Shown here in pieces: positions 56,964 to 64,000 of a stretch of DNA of 64,000 bases. The stretch's first letter is position 1; each line of letters begins with the position of its first letter. Origin of the DNA: Clostridia bacterium (GTDB lineage: Bacteria; Bacillota; Clostridia; Christensenellales; Aristaeellaceae); the NCBI GenBank assembly GCA_017428385.1, contig JAFRQX010000025.1:82276-146275 (forward strand). Reading direction: 5' to 3'. A program made the translations under genes and the position numbers. The notes under the pieces are model-generated. The model worked only from the letters and a program-made list of their open reading frames with translations, made no database searches and was not told the origin of the DNA.

Positions 56964-57724
56964 ATTTTCATCAGCTCCTTTCTCGTCACAGGACCCACAA
57001 CACCATCCACCGCCAGCCCGTGATCTTTCTGGAACGCTTTCACCGCTGCTAGGGTTGCCCTGCCGAAATCTCCGTCAATGCCGCAGGAACCGACACTGTA
57101 CCCGGCTTTTTCCAGCAAAGCCTGGCACTCTTTGACGGAATCACCCTTGCTGCCCCTCCGTAACGTTGGCCATGCTTTTCCAGCTTCAGACACCCCCGGA
57201 CTCCGAGTTGTCTCCGCCAAGCTCCCGGAATAATCCACGCCCTGAAGTTCTCCCCAGTGGGTCCACTTACCGGCGCTCACCTTCGTGGTGGTTACGCCCT
57301 TCAGCGTTCCCATGGCCTCGATAACAATCCCGTCGCCCACATACAGCCCGACATGACTGTAATTGCTTCCGTTCCAGACGAAGACTGCGGAACCAACCTT
57401 CAGGTTCCTTCCGTCTGTCCGCTTTCCTTTCATGAGTTCGCCCTTATCGGTGCAGTACTTCCGGTACATGGTGTCGGATCCATGATACATGTATCCGCCA
57501 AGCTGCTTAAAAGCCCACGAAAAAAGGCCGCTGCAGTCAGCGACCGTACGCCCGATCCATTTACTTCCGTACTTTCGTCCCTGGGCTCTGTTCGAATCCG
57601 TTGTCTTTTCCAGCTCTGCCTGTTTCGCGGCTGTCCACTTTTCTCCCGCCTTGCCCCAGATATAACCCCACTTTTCCTGCAAAGCCTGCCGAAATTTATC
57701 AACAAGCGCCTGAGCCGTAATCAT
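56960..57724 (-). CDS. phage endolysin (NlpC/P60 with peptidoglycan-binding domain)
   Basis: A 254-residue lysin. The NlpC/P60 cysteine peptidase has its nucleophile in VADCSGLFSWAFKQLGGYMY (about residue 64) and its histidine in NYSHVGLYVGDGIVIEAMG (about residue 123). Residues about 188-254 are a peptidoglycan-binding type 1 domain (LRRGSKGDSVKECQALLEKA, then GIDGDFGRATLAAVKAFQ). No signal peptide: release needs the holin. It likely cuts stem peptides. Confidence 0.92.
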   Translation of the reverse strand: MITAQALVDKFRQALQEKWGYIWGKAGEKWTAAKQAELEKTTDSNRAQGRKYGSKWIGRTVADCSGLFSWAFKQLGGYMYHGSDTMYRKYCTDKGELMKGKRTDGRNLKVGSAVFVWNGSNYSHVGLYVGDGIVIEAMGTLKGVTTTKVSAGKWTHWGELQGVDYSGSLAETTRSPGVSEAGKAWPTLRRGSKGDSVKECQALLEKAGYSVGSCGIDGDFGRATLAAVKAFQKDHGLAVDGVVGPVTRKELMKI

Positions 57725-57741
57725 CCATGACCACTCCTTTT

Positions 57742-58194
57742 CTATTCAGATTCCTGTACAGCCCGTACTCCTGCCGGAACCGGGAACAGTTTCCCGGCAT
57801 CCGCAGGAAGTGTACCGGCCGGAACAATCGTTACCGTGCCGTCCGCATTATCCGTTTCCGTACTGCCCGGCAGCGCGTCCTCCAGCACGCCCGGCACCCC
57901 TTTATTGGTTCCGTCCCATCTCCAGAGCGCCAGCTTCGCACGGATATACTGCCGGAACACTTCATCTGAGCAGGCTGTACCCTCCGCCGTATCCTTCCGG
58001 CTGAGGCCCATGGATGCCGCCACCTGGTCCAGCTGGACGCCTTCCGCCGTTTCATAAGAAAACCCTGACTGCAGCTGGGCAATCAGGGGAAAAAGATCAA
58101 TCACCTGCTGGAGGACAGCCTCCGCCAGGGCCATAAACCGGGGCTTGTCCCGGGTGGCGCCGGGAAACAGCGCCAGGTAATCATTCAGCGTCAT
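57742..58194 (-). CDS. phage baseplate/tail protein (DUF2612-like)
   Basis: A 150-residue protein following baseplate-J genes. MTLNDYLALFPGATRDKPRF and SGFSYETAEGVQLDQVAASM match the family of short proteins that close contractile baseplates in Bacillota phages. The start has AGAGGTG upstream; a GTG 9 nt earlier is less likely. No tail-fibre gene follows; the next gene is the endolysin. Confidence 0.75.
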   Translation of the reverse strand: MTLNDYLALFPGATRDKPRFMALAEAVLQQVIDLFPLIAQLQSGFSYETAEGVQLDQVAASMGLSRKDTAEGTACSDEVFRQYIRAKLALWRWDGTNKGVPGVLEDALPGSTETDNADGTVTIVPAGTLPADAGKLFPVPAGVRAVQESE

Positions 58195-58206
58195 TACGAG
58201 CACCTC

Positions 58207-59142
58207 TTAGTTTGTAAAGTAGACATGCACTGCCGGATAGGCCTGTGTCCCTATGAAAAAAATCTGGTTCCAGGCACACTGCACAATATCCCGGACCACA
58301 TGGTCCACGCCCGGAACACTGACCTGGATATCAGACACCACATAGGTGTTGGCAATCACCGGATCAGCTGAATTCGCCACCCCGTAGAGCTGCGGAATAT
58401 TCAGCGTTCCGCCGATCTCCAAACCATCGACAAATCCCATAATGGAAGCCACAACCGCTTCCGAAATAGCCGTCTCATCCGCACCGGGCAGTTTATACAC
58501 AAAAGCATTCACCGTCAGGCTGTTATAGGCAGCCCGGGAAAAGAACACGGTATGCGCACCGCCGTCACGGTCATACGCCGTCGCGGCGGTGCTTCCGTAT
58601 GTCCCGATTCCGGGAGCCACATGATCAAACAAAGCCTGGGCTAGTTTCCCAGCCCCTCCGTTATAAATAACCAGCGCGACGGAATGAGACGGAATACCGT
58701 TGGCATCCGCCGTATTCCCGTCATTGACATAAAGCCGGTACTTCAGATCAAACTTACCGTTCGTCACAGACCGGAGAGCAGCATCCAGGGAATCCAGGGA
58801 GCAGCCGCCCCTCGCGGCAGTCGAAGAAAGCATCCTCCGCCTGCAGTTTTCATCCGCCTCCCCCGGATTCCGGATCAGCCCGTACTGGGGCAGGAGCAGG
58901 TCCAGCCCATGACCGGAAGCAGACAGCGGATTCCGGGATTCATACGCCTGCCGGATCAGGGAGGAAACATCATCAAGACGCCGGGCAAAAGCCGCGAGCA
59001 GCTGGTAATCCGGCGCCGATGCGCTCAAAGCCGGATCCGCCCCGAAGATTTCACAGTACCGTGCCCGGAGTTCCGCCAGGCGGTCATCATAAGACGGCAT
59101 GTGCAGGCCGGTACCATCCATATACGGTGCAAAATAAGCCAT
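58207..59142 (-). CDS. baseplate J/gp47 family protein, second copy
   Basis: A 311-residue baseplate wedge protein. The N-terminus MPSYDDRLAELRARYCEIFG and the early DYQLLAAFARRLDDVSSLIR are typical of baseplate J; the central domain has VNDGNTADANGIPSHSVALV, and a C-terminal domain follows (VIANTYVVSDIQVSVPGVDH). It is a diverged duplicate of the adjacent gene at 59158-60072. The start has CCGGAGGAAC upstream. Confidence 0.88.
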   Translation of the reverse strand: MAYFAPYMDGTGLHMPSYDDRLAELRARYCEIFGADPALSASAPDYQLLAAFARRLDDVSSLIRQAYESRNPLSASGHGLDLLLPQYGLIRNPGEADENCRRRMLSSTAARGGCSLDSLDAALRSVTNGKFDLKYRLYVNDGNTADANGIPSHSVALVIYNGGAGKLAQALFDHVAPGIGTYGSTAATAYDRDGGAHTVFFSRAAYNSLTVNAFVYKLPGADETAISEAVVASIMGFVDGLEIGGTLNIPQLYGVANSADPVIANTYVVSDIQVSVPGVDHVVRDIVQCAWNQIFFIGTQAYPAVHVYFTN

Positions 59143-59157
59143 AGTTCCTCCGGATAA

Positions 59158-60072
59158 TCAGCTGTAGAAAAACAGGATACTGCCGTTAACAGCAACCAAT
59201 TTCTCATTCCAGGCACAGGGTACCAGGATACGGTCAACAGTCTGGGCACCGGCAACCGCCACCTGGACGTCCTGGATAAAGTAGGTATTGGCAATATCAG
59301 GATTGGAAGAGTAAGCGGCCCCGTAAATCAGCGGAACGTTCAACGGCTCATTGATCCCCGATTCGTTAATATAGTCCCGGATGGCCGGAGTAATGGCCGC
59401 CTCTATCGCTTCCCGGTCTCCGCCCTCCAGAACACGGAGCATGATATACACAAAAACAAACACCGATTCGCACCGGGTAAAGGAAACCGGATGAGTATTT
59501 CCCTGTGCGTCCGTCACATCCACGGTCGTACTGCCCCAGGCAGCGATACCGGGCGCCTTGTTTTCCTGAATAACCCGGGCAAAGTTTTCAATGTTTCCGC
59601 CGTCCAGCACAAAAGCGAGAGAATGAGGCGGGATACCGTTCGAATCAGCCGCGTCCGTATCATTCACAAAAGTCTTCACACGCCAGACCGACTCCAATTC
59701 TCTCGCGGCCCTGAGGATATTTCCGACAGGATCAGAGCAGGACGCCTGCAGTCTCTGCCGGATCCGCGCACGGAGGGAAGCATCCGACTCCCCTTCTCCC
59801 CGGGTGAGGCCGTACTGGGGCAGAAGCGCATCCAGATAAGCTCCCGCCGCGTACATAGGGTTCCGTGCATTGCAGGCCTGGAGCACCAAAGCGGAAGCAT
59901 CGTCCAGCGCTTTCGAGAAAACGGAAAGCAGCTGGTAATCCGGCACCGGGGAAGACAGTTCCGCCTCATTGCCGAAAATGGACCGGTAAGTCTCCGACAA
60001 GTCTGCCAGGCGGTCCTCATAGGTCGGCATATGGATGCCGGTATCATCAAGATAAGGCGTGAAATAAGCCAT
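59158..60072 (-). CDS. baseplate J/gp47 family protein, first copy
   Basis: A 304-residue baseplate wedge protein. N-terminal DTGIHMPTYEDRLADLSETY and DYQLLSVFSKALDDASALVL match its neighbour, as do VNDTDAADSNGIPPHSLAFV and the C-terminal DIANTYFIQDVQVAVAGAQT. It lies 12 bp after the gp25-like gene with AAGGAGATG upstream. Two such genes side by side is uncommon. Confidence 0.88.
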   Translation of the reverse strand: MAYFTPYLDDTGIHMPTYEDRLADLSETYRSIFGNEAELSSPVPDYQLLSVFSKALDDASALVLQACNARNPMYAAGAYLDALLPQYGLTRGEGESDASLRARIRQRLQASCSDPVGNILRAARELESVWRVKTFVNDTDAADSNGIPPHSLAFVLDGGNIENFARVIQENKAPGIAAWGSTTVDVTDAQGNTHPVSFTRCESVFVFVYIMLRVLEGGDREAIEAAITPAIRDYINESGINEPLNVPLIYGAAYSSNPDIANTYFIQDVQVAVAGAQTVDRILVPCAWNEKLVAVNGSILFFYS

Positions 60073-60084
60073 GAGATCATCTCC

Positions 60085-60441
60085 TTAAAACAAGAGGCGG
60101 ATCACGGTGCTGCCGGATTCCGTCTCAACCGTGCAGGCAAACCGGAACTGCCTGCCTTCCATGGAATACTCCATATCCCGGACATCCATCACCCCGGGCG
60201 TTTCCCGGATATACGAGGACAGATAGGTTGCCAGCGTCTTCTGGTCCGCTTCCGTGAACCGGGACTCCTGCAGCATTTCCGCCACGGCATTTCCCCAGGA
60301 CAGGTTTTCCCACCAGTCACCGGTGAGCAGCTTCAGCCGGTCCTTTGCCAGTTCCGCCTCCGCCCGGACTCCCCTGAACAGATCCGCGGAAGAGAGCACC
60401 GGGAGAACATCCCCGGCCTCATCTACAGGGCGATGAATCAT
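60085..60441 (-). CDS. gp25-like baseplate wedge protein
   Basis: A 118-residue protein in the usual gp25 position between spike and baseplate-J genes. LSSADLFRGVRAEAELAKDR, LSWGNAVAEMLQESRF and YLSSYIRETPGVMDVRDMEY fit the gp25/DUF2634 group, which nucleates sheath assembly at the baseplate. It has a TAGGAGG site. 8 bp follow the spike gene. Confidence 0.75.
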   Translation of the reverse strand: MIHRPVDEAGDVLPVLSSADLFRGVRAEAELAKDRLKLLTGDWWENLSWGNAVAEMLQESRFTEADQKTLATYLSSYIRETPGVMDVRDMEYSMEGRQFRFACTVETESGSTVIRLLF

Positions 60442-60449
60442 ACTACCTC

Positions 60450-61337
60450 CTACGCAAGTACATATGTCGCCAGGATTGTCAGAGACGCATTGGCGGAAAT
60501 GGCGCCGTTCACCTGCACCTTGCCGTTGGAGAGGATCTGGGCGCCGTTATTCCAGGCCCACTGGGCCATGGAGTTATACTTCGGCCGTTTGCCGGAAACC
60601 AGGGTACAGAGCGTCGTTGTACCGGACGAAACTGCCTCTGTCTTCTTCACAATCAGGCGTACCATGGCCACCTTGCCCCAATAAGCATACTGAGCCGTCG
60701 TGATGGTGCAGCCGGATTCCGCGGCGGCGATATCCGCAATCGCCGTCGTAGCACTGGTTGCGCTTTGCCCGGATCCGCCGCGGGCCAGTGCCAGCAGTCC
60801 GGACGTGATATCCCCGGCCGCGTGCTTGTGACCCGTATCGGATTTCCGGGAGAGCAACTCTGTGATCTCGGTTTCGGTAAAATACCGGTCATCATGGTCA
60901 TGCACCGCCGGAGCCGGGCTTACACCGAAGAAAGACGCTTCCGCCGGCAGATCCCGCAGGGCATTCGGACCGCTGCGGAAACCGACAAAGGCGAAAGCGT
61001 CCGGAAGCGCATGCAGGCGGCCGGAGTCAGGCTCCTCCGCCTCACCGGACGCATACCAGCGGTCAATATCAAAATCCGCGAAAACAAGCAGGCACTCATC
61101 CCCGGCTGATACCGGCCATGTAATGCCGCCGCCCCGGGAACCGGGAAAGAACACCGGGATATCGTGAATCACCGGCAGAAGAAAAGATCCCTTTTTCAGC
61201 GCCGGACGGGCAGAAACCGTCTGTGTTAAAGGATCAAAAGATTCCACAATGCCGGGCATGGAGCAGTGAAGCGAGGAAAGTATCTCCTGCTTCAGCGCCG
61301 CAATATCCTGCGGGGGCAGAAAAGACTGTTCACTCAT
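60450..61337 (-). CDS. Gp138-like membrane-puncturing spike with tail-fibre-like C-terminus
   Basis: A 295-residue protein. Residues 1-120 form the Gp138 N-terminal OB-type domain (SMPGIVESFDPLTQTVSARP, then SRGGGITWPVSAGDECLLVF and DRWYASGE). After AVHDHDDRYFTETEITELLS and GHKHAAGDITSGLLALARGG, motifs common in tail fibres, comes a beta-rich C-terminus with a KVQVNGAISANASLTI segment. So one protein may combine membrane puncture with receptor contact. It overlaps the hub gene by 4 nt. Confidence 0.82.
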   Translation of the reverse strand: MSEQSFLPPQDIAALKQEILSSLHCSMPGIVESFDPLTQTVSARPALKKGSFLLPVIHDIPVFFPGSRGGGITWPVSAGDECLLVFADFDIDRWYASGEAEEPDSGRLHALPDAFAFVGFRSGPNALRDLPAEASFFGVSPAPAVHDHDDRYFTETEITELLSRKSDTGHKHAAGDITSGLLALARGGSGQSATSATTAIADIAAAESGCTITTAQYAYWGKVAMVRLIVKKTEAVSSGTTTLCTLVSGKRPKYNSMAQWAWNNGAQILSNGKVQVNGAISANASLTILATYVLA

Positions 61338-62098
61338 AGCTTCAGATCAATGATCATCTCCGCCTGCCAGTTCCCTTCCAGGTTGTCCGCGTCCACGGAC
61401 CTCATCACCACAAGACCCTCTGCGGTCTCCCCTTTCCAGGAAACGGCAACGCGCTTGCCCAGCGGCCAGCCGGTCACGGTCGTCCGGACGACCAGAAGCC
61501 GCTCCCCTGTACGGGACGGAGCATCGGTAATATCCTCTCCCGTCAGTTCCATGGAGACAGGCAGGCCGGAAGCAGGGATCACGCACAGGCCGGAAGGCGT
61601 AAGACAGGCCCGGGCCTTTGCCGCGGACAATGCCGTTTCAATGCACTCCGCCGCCCGGCCAAGAAAAGCCTGTCCCCGGCTTCGGACGGGATCCTCACCG
61701 GGAAAGGACAGAAGTGGGATGCCCGTTCCGGAGGCGGCCAGGATCCGGCGCACTGTCTCAGAAACAGAAACCCCCGTCTCCACCGACAGGGAAACAGGCG
61801 CTTCCCAGAGGCGGAGCCCGGCAGAGAAAACAATCTCCGTAACGGTGCCTTCCGGAACGGTCCCCCGGCAGATATCCGAAATCTCACCCGCTGCAAGGAC
61901 AGAATCGTCATGCTTAACAGCGATCTCCTTCGCGCCGGAAAGCAGATAATACTCTGAATCCGACAGGTTCCAGAGGCGCAGGGTGAAGGGCAGCGGCTGC
62001 AGGCCGATGGAGTCCATCCCCGTAAGCCTGGCATGGTTAAAGCCGGTTACCTTTTCGCCGTCAGCGAGGATCATCAGTTCCCGGGAAAGATCAGTCAT
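61334..62098 (-). CDS. phage baseplate hub protein (gpD/XkdQ-like)
   Basis: A 254-residue protein. Its order between plug and spike genes and its content (LRLWNLSDSEYYLLSGAKEI, then VETGVSVSETVRRILAASGT and LVVRTTVTGWPLGKRVAVSW) fit a contractile-tail hub. The ATG chosen has GGAGTG 6 nt upstream and overlaps the plug gene by 8 nt; a GTG 9 nt earlier is possible. Family assignment is by layout more than by strong motifs. Confidence 0.7.
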   Translation of the reverse strand: MTDLSRELMILADGEKVTGFNHARLTGMDSIGLQPLPFTLRLWNLSDSEYYLLSGAKEIAVKHDDSVLAAGEISDICRGTVPEGTVTEIVFSAGLRLWEAPVSLSVETGVSVSETVRRILAASGTGIPLLSFPGEDPVRSRGQAFLGRAAECIETALSAAKARACLTPSGLCVIPASGLPVSMELTGEDITDAPSRTGERLLVVRTTVTGWPLGKRVAVSWKGETAEGLVVMRSVDADNLEGNWQAEMIIDLKL

Positions 62099-62447
62099 AG
62101 GTATCACTCCATAAAAGCAGAAAGTCAGTCAGGTTCTTTTCCGCCGGATCCGGAGTCGTTGGTTCCTCCGAACCGCGGAGACAGAAAAGCGAGCCCAGGC
62201 CTTTCCCCTCCCGCAAATGGCGAAAGGGATAAAGCAGATCATTGGGCTCGCCGCAGGAACAGATAAGCGGGATCATGTTTACTAGGAGTTCACTGGTGGA
62301 ATGGTCCCAGATGGAAACAAACCACTGGTCCGGCGCCGGGAGATAACGGATCTCAACCTGGGCATGAAACTCCGTCCCGTCAATCACCACATCCACAGTG
62401 AAAACCTGCCAAGGATCCAGGGTCAGGGGAAGATAATAACCGGTCAG
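62091..62447 (-). CDS. phage baseplate plug-like protein with a probable CTG start
   Basis: A protein of about 118 residues. The core VDVVIDGTEFHAQVEIRYLP, then WFVSIWDHSTSELLVNMIPL and GSLFCLRGSEEPT fits plug proteins that seal the tail tube. The first standard start (GTG at 62396) has no ribosome-binding site and cuts off a strand. In frame upstream, CTG at 62447 lies 6 nt after GGGGAGGG and adds TGYYLPLTLDPWQVFTV, which fits the family. Non-AUG initiation is inferred. Confidence 0.7.
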   Translation of the reverse strand: MTGYYLPLTLDPWQVFTVDVVIDGTEFHAQVEIRYLPAPDQWFVSIWDHSTSELLVNMIPLICSCGEPNDLLYPFRHLREGKGLGSLFCLRGSEEPTTPDPAEKNLTDFLLLWSDTYD

Positions 62448-62462
62448 AACAATCCCTCCCCG

Positions 62463-62975
62463 TTATGATTTAAGCATCTGCTGGAACGGCGAAAAGACAA
62501 CCTTCGTGGTTCCGGTGCTGCCGGTATTCTTCCGGACGGAAGAATTATTATTGGTTTTCGCGGTATCCGACTTCCCGTCCGTGACGGGAATGTATTCCAT
62601 AAAGGTCAGCGTGCCGCTCCACCCGTACTGGTTATCCTCGTCCTGGGTAGCAGTAATCTCCGCAAGCAGCATCCGATTGTAGGTGGCCATGGAGGTCACC
62701 ACTTTACAAAGATGCCGTCCCTTTTTCAAGGCAGCCATAGCTTCCAGCATCCGTGCAGCCCAGCCGGGAGAATGCTCCACATCCGTTTCCACAACGGAAA
62801 GAGTGACCTGGTTGGACAGGTTCCGGGCCCCGTTTACAATATCCGTACCCTGGGAAGAAGTATTATCCAGGTTAAGGGCAAGATTATGCTCAATAGCATT
62901 TACGCCTGTAAAATGATATGTATATTTCTTGTTCCCGATGGTGCAGCTAACATAGGCAGTGGAGGCCGCATTCAT
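62463..62975 (-). CDS. phage baseplate protein (Dit-like)
   Basis: A 170-residue protein after the tape measure gene. YVSCTIGNKKYTYHFTGVNA, TDIVNGARNLSNQVTLSVVE and VVTSMATYNRMLLAEITATQ fit Dit-like/XkdM-adjacent baseplate proteins. A Ser/Thr/Asn-rich linker (KTNNNSSVRKNTGSTGTTK) comes before the last 15 residues. It overlaps the upstream stop by 4 nt. Confidence 0.72.
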   Translation of the reverse strand: MNAASTAYVSCTIGNKKYTYHFTGVNAIEHNLALNLDNTSSQGTDIVNGARNLSNQVTLSVVETDVEHSPGWAARMLEAMAALKKGRHLCKVVTSMATYNRMLLAEITATQDEDNQYGWSGTLTFMEYIPVTDGKSDTAKTNNNSSVRKNTGSTGTTKVVFSPFQQMLKS

Positions 62976-64000
62976 GCGAACACCCCTTTCATGGTCCTTA
63001 GCAGATACCGTTCCGCCGTGTTATACACCGACCGGCCCACCTGCTCCGGATTCGCCCCGGAGGCATGCACCTCGATACTGACCGGCGCAGATACATTCTG
63101 ATTCGTCTGCGTAATGCTTCCGGCCACCGCGTTCCCGGCGGAAAGTCCGCCGGACAGCGGCAGGGCTGCATCCCCAAGGGACAGGCTCTGCCGGGCGGAA
63201 GGAGAAAGCTCTGCCAGCAGCTGACGGAGCAGCGGGATTGCCCGCTCTTCCTTCTTCACCGGGATAATATACTCAGCGTCCCCGTCCTCCGCCACCTGTA
63301 CATCCGTAGGCCTTGAGAAGCGGCCGCCAATAGACATTTTCACCGGATCCCCGACGGTAATTTCTTCCCCTCCGTCACCCTCCTTTTCCACCTTTGCCCG
63401 GATGGTGATCGGAGAAGAAAACATGCTCTTAATGCTGTTATAAGCCGCCCTGGCGGCGGATGTCATGCCGGAAGCATTGGCCGACATGGAAACGGGCCGC
63501 GCTGCTTCCTCCCGGAAGGCCGCCAGATCCGACCGGGCGCTTTCCAGGTTCAGACCGGCGCCGGAACTTTCTCCATTCCCGCCCCGTTCATGACTGCCGG
63601 AAGATTCCTCAAAGGAAAGAGAATCATACATCTCCTTAACCTGCTGCAGGGGCTTCCGGAGCGTCCCGATAACCTTATCCACATAGGCCTGCGTGTCGGC
63701 TCCCTCCGCCTCCGCGTCCAGTGCCCGCTGCATATACGCCCGGGCCTTCGCCACAGGATCCGTAAGCACTTCATAAGCCCGATCCTGCAGGGCTGTATAC
63801 TCGGAGGATCGTTCCGACCGGACCGGATCAAAGGACAACCCGGACTCCTGCCGGAGCAGAGAACTGTTCCGTAAGTGCCCGGCTTCCCGGGCGACCATGG
63901 TCAGGAAAGACGCTTCCATATTCGCCGGGAACCAGTCCTGGAGAGAGCCCTCCGCCCCATACAGCGGACCCATAAGCCGGCTCCGCACATCCTCGCGGGC
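62972..64000 (-). CDS. C-terminal part of a phage tail tape measure protein (runs off the window)
   Basis: At least 340 residues, open at the window edge; codons before the first GTG (63988) remain in frame, so the true start is outside. Helical segments rich in Ala, Glu and Arg (AKARAYMQRALDAEAEGADT) precede a C-terminal globular part with DGDAEYIIPVKKEERAIPLL and RQLLAELSPSARQSLSLGDA, typical of tape measure ends in Clostridia phages. It sets tail length and is injected with DNA. Confidence 0.72.
   Translation of the reverse strand, partial: AREDVRSRLMGPLYGAEGSLQDWFPANMEASFLTMVAREAGHLRNSSLLRQESGLSFDPVRSERSSEYTALQDRAYEVLTDPVAKARAYMQRALDAEAEGADTQAYVDKVIGTLRKPLQQVKEMYDSLSFEESSGSHERGGNGESSGAGLNLESARSDLAAFREEAARPVSMSANASGMTSAARAAYNSIKSMFSSPITIRAKVEKEGDGGEEITVGDPVKMSIGGRFSRPTDVQVAEDGDAEYIIPVKKEERAIPLLRQLLAELSPSARQSLSLGDAALPLSGGLSAGNAVAGSITQTNQNVSAPVSIEVHASGANPEQVGRSVYNTAERYLLRTMKGVFA

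Noticed and set aside
1..64000. CRISPR arrays, rRNA genes, replication origin
   Set aside because: No regularly spaced repeats, no rRNA signatures and no DnaA-box cluster were seen on either strand; the AT repeat arrays lack unique spacers.

Overview
The window looks like chromosomal DNA of an anaerobic member of the Bacillota (Clostridia). It has strong GGAGG ribosome-binding sites, TTGACA/TATAAT-type promoters, many compact intrinsic terminators, a flavodiiron protein of the kind anaerobes use against oxygen, a HelD-type RNA polymerase helicase and a phiLC3-type prophage holin. GC content is moderate to high for the group. I cannot name the species; a gut or rumen Clostridia/Christensenellales relative is my guess from overall gene style.

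Layout. 0-7.2 kb: two MarR regulators with redox or acetyltransferase partners, an ASCH protein, a phosphotransferase, a YwlG homologue and helD behind its own promoter and leader terminator. 7.5-13.7 kb: a one-direction run of small group-transfer enzymes (four methyltransferases, three GNATs, a CHAP protein, a P-loop kinase, a NUDIX hydrolase). 13.8-17.7 kb: a zinc-ribbon membrane protein, a nucleoside hydrolase and a HAD/tyrosine-phosphatase/YccF operon. 17.8-19.3 kb: an IS3-family element sitting inside a terminator hairpin. 19.3-26.8 kb: two secreted WG-repeat proteins, a frameshifted gene, tRNA-Val, an XRE regulator and a phosphodiester-glycosidase/Lgt-like pair. 27.0-28.0 kb: a secreted leucine-rich-repeat protein. 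28.2-38.9 kb: an arginine cluster argG-argC-GNAT-argJ-argB-argD-carA-carB with palindromes resembling ArgR sites at its promoter. 39-53 kb: flavodiiron protein, cation/proton antiporter, a methyltransferase behind a leader-peptide attenuator, LUD protein, MFS, glycosyltransferase, flippase-like protein, MscS channel, alpha-galactosidase, SfsA, MATE, a small conserved protein. 53.2-55.4 kb: LacI regulator and a PPP-type phosphatase. 55.7 kb to the end: a prophage integrated at the 3' end of a tRNA-Arg gene, with a candidate small RNA, lysis genes and a contractile-tail baseplate module.

The arginine block makes argininosuccinate from glutamate-derived ornithine and carbamoyl phosphate; argF and argH are not in the window. 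In the prophage the genes run from tail tape measure through baseplate hub, spike, gp25 and two baseplate-J proteins to endolysin and holin, ending at the attachment site.

The most unusual signals are not in the large genes. They are: (1) a translated 24-codon leader with mutually exclusive hairpins before a methyltransferase at 42.0-42.2 kb; (2) a terminator in the helD leader; (3) mirror-image copies of tRNA 3' halves downstream of tRNA terminators, with orphan copies elsewhere; (4) a promoter-driven structured RNA next to the prophage attachment site; (5) an IS inserted in a terminator loop; and (6) several families of short intergenic repeats that also supply stop codons. All coordinates and motifs come from reading the sequence; functions rest on family recognition without database searches.
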